A DNA stretch of 64,000 nucleotides from Panacibacter ginsenosidivorans (GTDB lineage: Bacteria > Bacteroidota > Bacteroidia > Chitinophagales > Chitinophagaceae), in NCBI RefSeq assembly GCF_007971225.1, contig NZ_CP042435.1, positions 2,917,501 to 2,981,500 of the forward strand. The letters are read 5' to 3'. This document shows positions 47,763 to 56,281 of this stretch, in pieces. Each line of letters begins with the position of its first letter. Position 1 is the first letter of the stretch. Both the position numbers and the translations under genes were made by a program. The notes beneath the pieces were generated by a model. It was given only the letters and a program-made list of their open reading frames with translations. It had not been told where the DNA came from and ran no database searches.

Positions 47763-48947
47763 TTATTCTGCTTTGGTTTTAGGCGGATGTATATTCAAGC
47801 TCTCGGGGTTGGATTTTTTGGGAGCGATCTTACTCACATCATTCTCATCACCATACAGCGTAAGCACTTTTGCATCGGCTCCAATTCCGTCTTTGGATTG
47901 CACAACATGCAATGGATTAAAAGAGGTAAGGAATTTAATAACAAACACTCCACTGAAGAACAGCAGGGTTAATATACCGGCAACCAGGTTAATATTAAGG
48001 TCGTTGACAAAATAACCCACAGCTGTAAAAATAATACTTGACAATAACATGGTTACTGTTACCTGGGTATGATTAAATCCTTTATTTAACAGAAGATGAT
48101 GTATATGATTACGGTCCGGTGCAAAAGGGGATGCTCCTTTCGTAAGCCTGATAATAAAAACACGCAACACATCAAGCATCGGAATAAGCAGGATACTAAA
48201 CCCTAATGCAAATGAAGAATATACAGAAATGCCAGTAGTAAAGGTCCCTTCTTCGATAAGCCGTATAACAAGTATAGCGTTTACCAGGCCAATCAGCATA
48301 GATCCGGAATCACCCATAAATATTCTTGCAGGGGGAAAATTAAATACAAGAAATGCCATAAGTGTGCCAGCCATAGAAAAACCAAGAATAGCATAAGGCA
48401 TATCGCCTTTCAGATAAAAAAATAATCCAAAGAAAAAAGAAGATGCTAGCCCTAGTGATCCTGCCAGACCATCTACACCATCAATAAGGTTAAATGAATT
48501 TATAATAAGCAGTATTGTAAAAAAGGTGAGTATATAACTTACTGAATTGCTTATTTCGTAAAATCCGCCAAGCCCCTGCAAATTAGTAATCAGCAAATGT
48601 GATTTAGTAGTTACAAGCAGTGCCACCAATAATTGACCTGCCAATTTCTTAAGAGGATGAAGAACAAATAGATCATCTATAACACCCAGCATAAAAATAA
48701 TAAAAAAAGCGGCCAGGTAATACTGGAATGCAGAATCTCCAATTCTGAAATCTGATACGAGAAGAAGGCTGATTGACAGGCCTGCAATCATACCCACACC
48801 ACCAAGTGAGGAAACTGAATTCGTGTGTGTTTTTCTTTCATCGGGCTTGTCGTAAAGCTTATTTATTCTTGCAACTCTAATGATAAAAGGCATTAATAAG
48901 AAAGTAATAATATAAGCAATGAACATCCCTACAGCAACTAAAATCAT
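47763..48947 (-). CDS. WecA/TagO-type undecaprenyl-P sugar-1-P transferase
   Basis: The 394-aa protein has about ten membrane helices and the MraY/WecA-family catalytic motifs GVIDDLFVLHPLKKL (Asp pair), NSFNLIDGVDGLAGS, RIFMGDSGSMLIG and DRNHIHHLLLN. It transfers GlcNAc-1-P or a related sugar phosphate to undecaprenyl phosphate, starting an O-antigen, teichoic-type or capsule polymer at the cytoplasmic membrane. Lack of the MraY-specific substrate loop argues against the peptidoglycan enzyme. A cytosolic charged tail follows residue 345. ATG start; monocistronic by spacing. Confidence 0.92.
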   Translation of the reverse strand: MILVAVGMFIAYIITFLLMPFIIRVARINKLYDKPDERKTHTNSVSSLGGVGMIAGLSISLLLVSDFRIGDSAFQYYLAAFFIIFMLGVIDDLFVLHPLKKLAGQLLVALLVTTKSHLLITNLQGLGGFYEISNSVSYILTFFTILLIINSFNLIDGVDGLAGSLGLASSFFFGLFFYLKGDMPYAILGFSMAGTLMAFLVFNFPPARIFMGDSGSMLIGLVNAILVIRLIEEGTFTTGISVYSSFALGFSILLIPMLDVLRVFIIRLTKGASPFAPDRNHIHHLLLNKGFNHTQVTVTMLLSSIIFTAVGYFVNDLNINLVAGILTLLFFSGVFVIKFLTSFNPLHVVQSKDGIGADAKVLTLYGDENDVSKIAPKKSNPESLNIHPPKTKAE

Positions 48948-49077
48948 TTAGGGTAAATTTTAATGATCAACTGTTTTTCCTTCATACGGCAATACAGCAG
49001 CGATCAAAACCATCACGAAAATAGAGTATAATTTTTAAAAAAACTTAAAATAATATTCCTTTTACACAAGCATGCTA

Positions 49078-49110
49078 TTGCAGTAGGTAAACGTTTATCC
49101 CTTAGATTTG
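49078..49110 (+). promoter_or_regulatory. Candidate transketolase promoter
   Basis: TTG (49078-49080) is followed after 22 bp by TAGATTTG (49103-49110), matching TAnnTTTG, and the ATG is 18 bp further on. The spacing is slightly long, so the -33 is uncertain. The rest of the 48948-49102 spacer shows only AT-rich sequence. Confidence 0.55.
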
Positions 49111-49128
49111 CACACCTAAAAGGCGAAC

Positions 49129-49971
49129 ATGAAATCAGTAACCGAATTAAAAGATATTGCCACGCAAATACGCAGGGATATTGTAAGAATGGTGCACGCT
49201 GTTCAAAGTGGCCACCCCGGTGGTTCTCTTGGCTGTACAGATTTTTTTACGGACCTTTATTTTAATATTATGAAACATGATCCATCCTTTAACATGGATG
49301 CTTTAAATGAAGACGTTTTCTTTTTATCCAACGGTCATATTTCACCGGTATTTTATGCAACGCTGGCACGCTCAGGTTATTTTGATGTAAAGGAGTTATC
49401 CACTTTTCGTAAGCTAGGTTCAAGGTTGCAGGGCCATCCGGCTACGCATGAGCACCTTCCCGGTATAAGAGTAGCAAGCGGTTCTCTTGGTCAGGGGATG
49501 AGCGTGGCTATCGGTGCGGCACTTAGTAAAAAATTAAATGGCGATACCCATATTGTATATTCATTGCATGGCGATGGAGAACTGGATGAAGGACAGATCT
49601 GGGAGGCAGTCTTAAGTGCACCGAATTTAAAAGTCGACAATCTTATCAGCACAATAGATTGGAACGGCCAGCAGATCGATGGCCCTACCAGCAAGGTTAT
49701 GAATCTTGGAGATCTGCATGCCAAGTTTGAAGCATTCAACTGGCAGGTTCTTGAAATGGATGGAAACGATATGGAGGATGTGATTGCCACCCTTAACAAA
49801 GCGAAATCTTTAACTGGGAACGGTCGCCCCATTTGCATTCTCATGAAAACCATAATGGGTAAGGGCGTCGATTTTATGGAAGGCCATCACGAATGGCATG
49901 GCATTGCACCAAATGATGAACAGCTTGCAAAAGCATTGGCACAATTGCCCGAAACACTTGGAGATTATTAA
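49129..49971 (+). CDS. Transketolase N-terminal subunit
   Basis: The 280-aa protein covers only the thiamine-diphosphate-binding (PP) half of transketolase. HPGGSLGCTDFFTDLYF, the TPP motif GDGELDEGQIWEA and IDWNGQQIDG are present, and it ends HEWHGIAPNDEQ. Split transketolases pair with a separate pyrimidine-binding C-terminal subunit. That partner usually lies next door but is absent from the 14 kb downstream, so it must be encoded elsewhere. It takes part in the non-oxidative pentose phosphate pathway. ATG start; a terminator follows. Confidence 0.93.
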   Translation: MKSVTELKDIATQIRRDIVRMVHAVQSGHPGGSLGCTDFFTDLYFNIMKHDPSFNMDALNEDVFFLSNGHISPVFYATLARSGYFDVKELSTFRKLGSRLQGHPATHEHLPGIRVASGSLGQGMSVAIGAALSKKLNGDTHIVYSLHGDGELDEGQIWEAVLSAPNLKVDNLISTIDWNGQQIDGPTSKVMNLGDLHAKFEAFNWQVLEMDGNDMEDVIATLNKAKSLTGNGRPICILMKTIMGKGVDFMEGHHEWHGIAPNDEQLAKALAQLPETLGDY

Positions 49972-49991
49972 TTCCTAAAATATTTTTATTT

Positions 49992-50018
49992 AAAGCAGTC
50001 TTTTTTAAAGGCTGCTTT
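49992..50018 (+). terminator. Intrinsic terminator after transketolase half
   Basis: An AAAGCAGTC/GGCTGCTTT stem (one G-T pair) with a 9-nt loop is followed by TTTTATTTTTT. Confidence 0.8.
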
Positions 50019-50059
50019 TTTATTTTTTATACAGGCATTTGGTCTTCTTGGCATCGCCG

Positions 50060-50075
50060 GTTGTGTCACTCACTT
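50060..50075 (+). repeat. Intergenic repeat arm, type B, truncated
   Basis: GTTGTGTCACTCACTT followed by CAGCG is a forward B core that has lost the GTAC end, with outer flank TTGGCATCGCCG. It faces the reverse A arm at 51839 across the antiporter gene. Confidence 0.85.
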
Positions 50076-50182
50076 CAGCGTCCCGAAAATTTATGAGCAA
50101 AGCGCAAGGCATTTCGATAATTTATTTCGTCTTGTGCATTATCTCTTATAGTAATTTCAACTGCATATATTAAATTGAACTT

Positions 50183-51775
50183 ATGATAGTGGACCAGCTG
50201 CTTCTTATTATCGGATTGCTATTTTGTGTGTCTATGCTTTCTATGCTTAGCGAGAAACTACACATTCCTTATCCCATTTTTCTTGTGATAGCAGGCTTAT
50301 TGATCAGCATTATACCAGGTATGCCTGTTATAAAACTCGATCCAAATCTTGTCTTCCTCATTTTTCTGCCGCCCTTACTATACGCAGCAGCATGGAATAC
50401 TTCCTGGCATGAGTTCTGGTCCGCAAAAAGACCGATCTCAATGCTCTCATTCGGACTTGTTATTTTTACATCAGGAGCCGTTGCCTTTGCAGCTCATGCA
50501 ATGATACCAGGCTTTTCACTGGCAATGGGCTTTTTATTAGGTGGCATCATTTCTCCTCCCGATGCTATCGCGGCTACAAGTATTATTCAAAAGCTAAAAG
50601 TGCCGAAGCGGGTTGTTACCATTCTTGAAGGAGAAAGCCTGGTTAATGATGCATCGAGCCTTATTGTTTTTCGTTTTGCATTGGCAGCTATTTCAACAGG
50701 ACAATTTGTTTTCTGGAATGCAACTGGAGATTTCTTTCTTGTTGTTATCATGGGCATTCTCATAGGTGTTGCTATTGCACATATCATTTATGCTTTGCAC
50801 CGGTTTTTGCCAACCACCCCCAGCATTGATACAGCCATTACACTTATTTCTCCGTATCTCATGTATATAACTGCCGAGCATTTTCATTTTTCAGGCGTGC
50901 TGGCGGTAGTAAGTGGCGGTTTGTTTCTTACATTCAGGTCTCATGAAATTTTTTCTTACGATACAAGGTTACAGGCCATCAGTGTTTGGCAAACATTGGT
51001 ATTCCTGTTAAATGGAATAGTGTTTATTCTTATCGGTCTGCAACTACCGGAGATCATTAAAGGGCTTGATAATTATTCGATAACTGAAGCAATAACCTAT
51101 GCAGTAGTTATTAGTTTGCTTACAATAGTTATACGACTGCTTTGGGTTTACCCAGGTGCATATATTCCAAGATTTCTTTTTAAAGGCATAAGAGAAAAAG
51201 AAGCTAACCCCGGCTGGAAACTTATTTTTATAACCGGCTGGAGTGGCATGCGTGGTTTAGTGTCACTTGCTTCCGCATTAGCCGTACCGCTTGTATTAAA
51301 TGATGGAACTGCATTTCCGCACCGCAACCTTATTTTGTTCATCACCTTTGTGGTGATATTGTTTACACTTGTTCTTCAGGGTTTAAGTTTGCCGTGGATC
51401 ATACGCAAATTAGGGATCGAATCAACAGAGTCTCCTCAACAACAAGAGAGAGAAATAAGATATAAATTGGCAGTTGCTGTACTTAAGCATTTAATAAATA
51501 ATTATTCGGATGAAACAGAAAACATTGAAGCTTACAAAAGAGTAAAAGAACGTTATGAACGTATGGTTGAAATTGCAGAAAAAAAATTAGATGCAGCTGA
51601 GGTAAAAGACGAGCCTCCTTCTTTTTTACCTAACTATTATAAAATGCTTTACGAAATGATCGAGGTAAGAAGAGCGCAGTTAAATGAAATGCGTAATTCA
51701 AAATTATATAGCGATGAATTATTACGCGAAAAGGAAAGAGAACTTGACCTGGAGGAAGCCAGAATAAGAAAATAA
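50183..51775 (+). CDS. CPA1-type Na+/H+ antiporter
   Basis: The 530-aa protein has about 12 membrane helices, including the cation-binding region FLPPLLYAAAWNTSWHEF and the ion-binding ISPPDAIAATS, followed by LEGESLVNDASSLIVF and the conserved GWSGMRGLVSLASALAVP. The cytosolic tail (about residue 420 onward) is helical and charged and probably regulates activity. It exchanges Na+ for H+ to control pH and salt. ATG start. No promoter could be assigned with confidence. Confidence 0.92.
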   Translation: MIVDQLLLIIGLLFCVSMLSMLSEKLHIPYPIFLVIAGLLISIIPGMPVIKLDPNLVFLIFLPPLLYAAAWNTSWHEFWSAKRPISMLSFGLVIFTSGAVAFAAHAMIPGFSLAMGFLLGGIISPPDAIAATSIIQKLKVPKRVVTILEGESLVNDASSLIVFRFALAAISTGQFVFWNATGDFFLVVIMGILIGVAIAHIIYALHRFLPTTPSIDTAITLISPYLMYITAEHFHFSGVLAVVSGGLFLTFRSHEIFSYDTRLQAISVWQTLVFLLNGIVFILIGLQLPEIIKGLDNYSITEAITYAVVISLLTIVIRLLWVYPGAYIPRFLFKGIREKEANPGWKLIFITGWSGMRGLVSLASALAVPLVLNDGTAFPHRNLILFITFVVILFTLVLQGLSLPWIIRKLGIESTESPQQQEREIRYKLAVAVLKHLINNYSDETENIEAYKRVKERYERMVEIAEKKLDAAEVKDEPPSFLPNYYKMLYEMIEVRRAQLNEMRNSKLYSDELLREKERELDLEEARIRK

Positions 51776-51838
51776 AATTTTTTCTCCCTTTCATAATGTT
51801 TCATGAAAAAGAATGAATTGCTCAATAATGAATAGAAA

Positions 51839-51857
51839 GTACAAGAGTGCGACGCAA
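51839..51857 (-). repeat. Intergenic repeat arm, type A
   Basis: GTACAAGAGTGCGACGCAA is a perfect reverse A core. The outer flank (GTGAGGCTTAATAG ... CAACCTGGCTCAATAA) runs to the M1 peptidase stop codon. Confidence 0.9.
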
Positions 51858-51896
51858 GTGAGGCTTAATAGTGTTACTACAACCTGGCTCAATAAT

Positions 51897-53489
51897 TTAT
51901 TCAATAATAATTTTAGTAAGATAAAACATGTCGGGATCTATTACCGGTAAGGTGCTGCTCTTAATCGTAATTCCTTTTTTATTAATCATCGCTTTCTTCA
52001 ACCCGTTGGTTGTTGCAATATCAAGCGGAAGCGCCATATCAATATTGCCCAGGCTTACATTATATTCAGTAAGGCCTGTTCGCTTTACTAATATCTCTAG
52101 TTTATTTGTTGTGCGCAGATACAAGTTGAATAGCGGCTTTAGATCTGTGCCTTTAGTCTTGCTGAAAAATTGTTCAACATCATCTGTATTTACCAGGTTA
52201 TCGTAATTATATTTAGCATTTGTAGCAAACTGTTTTAATGTGGGGAAAAAAATACTGTCACCAAGTACATAACGCAACGTATGCATAAAGAATGCACCTT
52301 TACCATAAATGTCGGCATGATAAGCTTGCTCTTCATCGATATCTTTTCCAATCACAATAGGCTGTTTATTTTCAAAATGCAGTGAGCTGTTTTTAAACCA
52401 CTTTATATATGCGGCTTCTCCTTCCATTTCCCGTGTATATAATGCATCTCCAAAACTACAGATGCCTTCGTGTATCCAGTAATCAGCCCAATCTTTTGCT
52501 GTTATTTTATTGCCCCACCATTCATGGCCAAGTTCGTGATGCATCAGCCAGTCAAAGTCTTTGCCCCCGATCTTTGTGTACCTGAATTTATTGCCATACG
52601 CATTCATAGTTTGATGTTCCATACCAAGATGTGGTGTTTCGGCGATTCCTATTTTTTCTTTTATCCACGGGTATTCACCAAAATATTTTTCCTGCACATG
52701 CATTGATTGTTCAAAAACATCTAGATGATGTTCTGCCATGGCTGCATGCTCCTGTAACACGTAAAACTGCATGGGTACTGTGTTGTCATTTATAGTTATA
52801 TAATTTTTGCTTACAACTTTGTAATTGCCAATATTAAAAACAATGCTGTAGTTGTTGATGGTATAATTTGTTTTCCAGTAATAAGTTGCTTTGTCTCTTT
52901 TCTTTGTTATTTTTTGCAACAATCCCGGCCCTGCTACTACAAGATCCTTGGGTACGGTTATAGTAAGATCAACACCTTCATTCGGTTCATCAGATGGATG
53001 GTCTTTGCAGGGGTAATACAATTTCCCACCTGTTCCTTCTGCTGTAACAGCAATCCACGGATGACCACTTGAATCTTTTGTCCAGGTAAAGCCATCATCC
53101 CATGGTGGCCGTATAGCTACATGTGGTTTGCCATTGTATTCAATTTTTACAGCAGCTTTGCCTGCAGGTAATTCCTGTGACAGGTTAATAGTAATGAGGT
53201 TATTCTTATAAACAAATTTTTGATTTTTATCATTAACGGTTATGCTTTTAATATTGAATGAATCAAGCAGATCAAATAACAAAATGCTCGTCGGCTGAAG
53301 CATATCTACATCAATAATAGTATACCCCCTTATAGTGTGTTGCTGCACATCTACATCGAGTGCAATGGTGTAATGTCGAATATCCATAACAGCCTGTTCC
53401 GGCCTAAGCTTTCCTCCTGATGTAAAGGTTGATTGAGCCAACAAACTATCCACAAAAAAGACAAATAAAAACAGACAGGTAAGCCGCAT
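51897..53489 (-). CDS. Periplasmic M1-family metallopeptidase
   Basis: The 530-aa protein has a signal peptide (FFVDSLLAQ) and the gluzincin core with GMEHQTMN and HELGHEWWG (His318, Glu319, His322) and Glu341 in IHEGICSF. Unlike the other M1 gene here it lacks a type IX sorting domain, so it should stay in the periplasm or be anchored by other means. It cleaves amino-terminal residues of peptides. ATG start. It is the only gene of its unit by spacing. Confidence 0.9.
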   Translation of the reverse strand: MRLTCLFLFVFFVDSLLAQSTFTSGGKLRPEQAVMDIRHYTIALDVDVQQHTIRGYTIIDVDMLQPTSILLFDLLDSFNIKSITVNDKNQKFVYKNNLITINLSQELPAGKAAVKIEYNGKPHVAIRPPWDDGFTWTKDSSGHPWIAVTAEGTGGKLYYPCKDHPSDEPNEGVDLTITVPKDLVVAGPGLLQKITKKRDKATYYWKTNYTINNYSIVFNIGNYKVVSKNYITINDNTVPMQFYVLQEHAAMAEHHLDVFEQSMHVQEKYFGEYPWIKEKIGIAETPHLGMEHQTMNAYGNKFRYTKIGGKDFDWLMHHELGHEWWGNKITAKDWADYWIHEGICSFGDALYTREMEGEAAYIKWFKNSSLHFENKQPIVIGKDIDEEQAYHADIYGKGAFFMHTLRYVLGDSIFFPTLKQFATNAKYNYDNLVNTDDVEQFFSKTKGTDLKPLFNLYLRTTNKLEILVKRTGLTEYNVSLGNIDMALPLDIATTNGLKKAMINKKGITIKSSTLPVIDPDMFYLTKIIIE

Positions 53490-53574
53490 AAAAAGTTTAT
53501 TTTAAAAATTATTATGAGTGTATAAGTATTATTAAATGGTAGCGAAGAAACCCTTTACTACAAAATATAATCAG

Positions 53575-54063
53575 CTATCTAAGCTCTTCGAAAGCGCCTG
53601 TTTGCCGGTTTTTGCGCACGTTATCCCAATTAAAATACCGGCCATTCATAGCTACAAAAACACCATGCGGAAGGCTTTGTACAAAAGCCAAGGCGCTACC
53701 CATATTAAACAATCCATCAGAGCTACCAAACTTGTATGGTATCATGGCGCCTGTTAGCACAATTGTTTTTTTCATAGCTTTTGAAGCCAGCACTTTTGCG
53801 GTTTCTGCCATCGTATCTGTGCCGTGTGTAATAATAATTTTATTCTCTGCTGCTTTTAGACAATTCTCTGCTATCAGGTTCCGGTCTGCATCTGTCATCT
53901 CAAGACTATCGATCATCATAAGCGTACGTATCTCAACAGGAATGCGGCTGCGCCCCAGTTTCAACAATTCGCTCATATGTGTATCTTTAAAAAAAAGCTG
54001 CCCGGTAATTTCGTTGTATTCTTTATCAAATGTTCCACCTGTAATAAAAATGCGTATAGACAT
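53575..54063 (-). CDS. Single-domain type I asparaginase-like protein
   Basis: The 162-aa protein contains only the N-terminal asparaginase domain. ITGGTFDKEYNE carries the first catalytic Thr and HGTDTMAETAK the second catalytic Thr-Asp pair, followed by TIVLTGAMIP. Full-length enzymes have a second domain of about 150 residues that completes the substrate pocket; this short family exists in many bacteria and may work as a dimer or on another amide substrate. ATG start. It lies downstream of no obvious partner. Confidence 0.85.
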   Translation of the reverse strand: MSIRIFITGGTFDKEYNEITGQLFFKDTHMSELLKLGRSRIPVEIRTLMMIDSLEMTDADRNLIAENCLKAAENKIIITHGTDTMAETAKVLASKAMKKTIVLTGAMIPYKFGSSDGLFNMGSALAFVQSLPHGVFVAMNGRYFNWDNVRKNRQTGAFEELR

Positions 54064-54154
54064 AACTCATAATTATACAGTGAATGTAGTAAGCTTTTGC
54101 CATTTATTATGGCTGTGATTTTGGAGCCAGCGGTTCGAATACAATTAAGCATTC

Positions 54155-54174
54155 GTTGCGTCGCACTCTTGTGC
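54155..54174 (+). repeat. Intergenic repeat arm, type A
   Basis: GTTGCGTCGCACTCTTGTGC is a forward A core with one change. The outer flank (TTTTGGAGCCAGCGGTTCG) is on the asparaginase side. It faces the reverse A arm at 55301. Confidence 0.9.
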
Positions 54175-54199
54175 GCCTCTATATTTATTAAGCAAAATA

Positions 54200-54568
54200 T
54201 TAGTTATTTATTTGTGCAGAAAGGAACAGGTAGGGGTCAAGAGAAAATTCCCTTTCTATAACAAGAGGTTCTGGGCATAACTCCAGCTGTATAAAAGCAT
54301 GGCCTTGCCTTACAAGCCACAAATATAATTTTTCTTCTTCATGAATATCATTGGGTATTTCAGGTAAAAGTTCATGCAGTATTCCGTTCCAGCAATCGGC
54401 TTCTTTCAGCATTTGTTGCTTTGTCAGATAATTTTTTTTGTCCATAATATTATCACTGCACCATTCTCTGTCAACGAATGTTGTGCCCGTCATAATTAGA
54501 ATTTCTTTCTGTGTAGAGATCGCTTTCATACAAATAAGGTACAAACTAAATACCAGATTACATAACAC
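54200..54568 (-). CDS. Hypothetical protein
   Basis: The frame of up to 122 aa has a GTG start; an ATG is present at 54529 (109 aa, MKAISTQKEILIM). No recognised domain is present. It has a cluster of acidic residues (EIPNDIHEEEKLYLW) and a C-terminal FSLDPYLFLSAQ. A short, possibly amphipathic, start could be a weak membrane segment in the longer form. The 177-bp upstream gap gives no clear minus-strand promoter. Confidence that it is translated is moderate, because the frame is conserved in length and codon use looks normal. Confidence 0.55.
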   Translation of the reverse strand: MLCNLVFSLYLICMKAISTQKEILIMTGTTFVDREWCSDNIMDKKNYLTKQQMLKEADCWNGILHELLPEIPNDIHEEEKLYLWLVRQGHAFIQLELCPEPLVIEREFSLDPYLFLSAQINN

Positions 54569-54698
54569 TGTGCTTAAATAATTATCTATTGATTTCGGGC
54601 AATATTGTGATAAAAAAATTGCACAGTGTGTAGCTGTAAATAAACAGTGCGGTAATAAGCTATTAAATTTCTGATATATGAATACTCATTTATCCGGA

Positions 54699-54729
54699 TT
54701 GTGGTGTACCTGATTATTATCTACTTTTG
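54699..54729 (+). promoter_or_regulatory. Candidate promoter of YcxB-like gene
   Basis: TTG (54699-54701), a 20-bp spacer and TACTTTTG (54722-54729) fit the Bacteroidota promoter; the ATG is 17 bp downstream. Confidence 0.55.
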
Positions 54730-54746
54730 ACGCCTCAATAAATTAC

Positions 54747-55226
54747 ATGCAATTAAGATTTACCTACAATAAAAAGAAAGTTTTGCAGGCATTACGTTAT
54801 CATTTTATATGGCAACCGGAAATAAGAATATTACTTATTGTTGTTATTATTTTTGATATTATTTCTGCAGTGCTTTATATGATTGGTAAAGTTCGGCCTG
54901 AACCCTTTTTGCTGGGCTCTTTTATCTGGTTGGTATTTATTATTTCTTTCTGGTTTATGCTGCCAAATAATATTTATAAGAAGTCTGCCACTTTCCAGGA
55001 TAATTTTTTAATTGATTTCGGCAACAGTGCGGTAACCCTGCAAAATGAAAGAGGACATATGCAGTGGCAATGGGGCCAGTTCACAAAATTTATTGAAAGC
55101 CCTCATTTTTTCCATCTTTATTTTTCTGCCAAGTCTTTTTTTCTTGTTCCAAAAGATAATATGGATGATGATTTCAGGCATAACCTGCGGGGATTGCTGA
55201 ATGAAAAAATTCAGCAAAATAAATAA
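54747..55226 (+). CDS. YcxB-like small membrane protein
   Basis: The 159-aa protein has two adjacent membrane helices (about 26-46 and 53-72) followed by a YcxB-like cytosolic domain with the characteristic WGQFTKFIESPHFFHLYFS and FFLVPK segments. Function is unknown; members are PH-like small membrane proteins of many bacteria. ATG start with a good promoter. It is bracketed with the neighbouring hypothetical gene by inward-facing arms at 54155 and 55301. Confidence 0.8.
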   Translation: MQLRFTYNKKKVLQALRYHFIWQPEIRILLIVVIIFDIISAVLYMIGKVRPEPFLLGSFIWLVFIISFWFMLPNNIYKKSATFQDNFLIDFGNSAVTLQNERGHMQWQWGQFTKFIESPHFFHLYFSAKSFFLVPKDNMDDDFRHNLRGLLNEKIQQNK

Positions 55227-55300
55227 TTTATTATCCAGGCCATGTTTAGTTAAAACAGGAAATTGTATTATACTCAGTTCAACAAAGAATTAAATGCTGA

Positions 55301-55315
55301 AGAGTGCGACGCAAC
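55301..55315 (-). repeat. Intergenic repeat arm, type A, truncated
   Basis: AGAGTGCGACGCAAC preceded by CTGA is a reverse A core that lost its GTACA end. The outer flank is weak (CAATGTTTAATTATTACTCAA). Confidence 0.78.
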
Positions 55316-55361
55316 CAATGTTTAATTATTACTCAAAGTGTCTGGTATCAAGAATTGCGAT

Positions 55362-55790
55362 TTAAAGTTCTTTTTCCATAGCAAAATGCGGTATGGTTAC
55401 TTCTAAAAATTCATTGCCTGTTTTTGAATAACCAAGCTTTTCATAAAATCCAATTGCAGTTTTCCTGGCATGCATAATTAATTTTTTGTACCCGAGATCC
55501 CTTGAAATATTTTCAGCAAACTGCATAAGTACCTTGCCAATACCTTTTCCCTGCAATCCTGATATTACAGCCATTTGTCTTAATTGGATAGTGGTTTTAT
55601 CTTTAGGCACAAGCATACAACATCCTTCCAGCTTGTCATCATCAAAACAACCCACATGAATATTTCCTTTCTCACTTTCCAGTTCCTCCTGTGTAAACGA
55701 CAGTCCAAGCGGTTTTCTCAAAATATGATAGCGCAGGTCTACCATTTGTTTATACTCTTTTGTGCCGTAGTCGATGATTTTTACTGCCAT
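55362..55790 (-). CDS. GNAT-family N-acetyltransferase
   Basis: The 142-aa protein has the GNAT fold with the acetyl-CoA loop GLQGKGIGKVL (motif A) preceded by the strand QLRQMAV and followed by GYKKLIMHARKTAIGFYEKLGY (motif B). Residues IHVGCFDDDKLEGCCML form the first strands. It would acetylate an amine, possibly a small molecule; the substrate is unknown. ATG start. Likely monocistronic. Confidence 0.9.
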   Translation of the reverse strand: MAVKIIDYGTKEYKQMVDLRYHILRKPLGLSFTQEELESEKGNIHVGCFDDDKLEGCCMLVPKDKTTIQLRQMAVISGLQGKGIGKVLMQFAENISRDLGYKKLIMHARKTAIGFYEKLGYSKTGNEFLEVTIPHFAMEKEL

Positions 55791-55896
55791 AGCTAATGAT
55801 GAGACTTCAATTTAATGATTTTTGAGTAAACCGGATATTTTAAACATCGTATTTACAAAGCATTTTATCACTTTTAAACAAAAAAAACTTAACTTA

Positions 55897-55925
55897 TTGC
55901 TAATTGTCCAAAAATTATATTTTTG
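55897..55925 (+). promoter_or_regulatory. acpP promoter
   Basis: TTG (55897-55899), an 18-bp spacer and TATTTTTG (55918-55925) fit the Bacteroidota consensus; the acpP ATG is 23 bp downstream. Confidence 0.72.
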
Positions 55926-55948
55926 CACCCATAACAAAACATAAAACA

Positions 55949-56185
55949 ATGTCAGACATCGCAACAAGAGTTAAGAAAATCATTGTAGATAAATTAGGAG
56001 TAGACGAAGCAGAAGTTACTACAGAAGCTTCTTTCACCAATGATTTAGGCGCTGATTCTCTGGATACCGTAGAGTTAATAATGGAGTTCGAAAAGGAATT
56101 CAACATTTCAATTCCCGATGAGCAGGCTGAAACCATTACTACAGTTGGTCAGGCTGTGACTTACCTAGAAGAACATGCTAAATAG
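55949..56185 (+). CDS. acpP: Acyl carrier protein
   Basis: The 78-aa acidic protein has the phosphopantetheine attachment motif [17 protein letters not shown] (Ser about 38), the usual 4-helix size and an acidic surface. It carries growing fatty-acyl chains. The ATG at 55949 fits the promoter; fabF follows after 96 bp and an intercistronic hairpin, a gene order common in Bacteroidota. Confidence 0.97.
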   Translation: MSDIATRVKKIIVDKLGVDEAEVTTEASFTNDLGADSLDTVELIMEFEKEFNISIPDEQAETITTVGQAVTYLEEHAK

Positions 56186-56217
56186 CAAATAATCCCCGGT
56201 TAAGATATTTTTATTTA

Positions 56218-56257
56218 AATCCGCCATGCACATGCTTTGCACTGCGCATGGCGGATT
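56218..56257 (+). terminator. Hairpin between acpP and fabF, likely attenuator
   Basis: A perfect 12-bp stem (AATCCGCCATGC with GCATGGCGGATT, 16-nt loop) is followed by TTCTCTC, not a full T-run. It probably stops part of the transcription from the acpP promoter. Confidence 0.75.
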
Positions 56258-56281
56258 TTCTCTCAATCTAAGGCACGTCAT

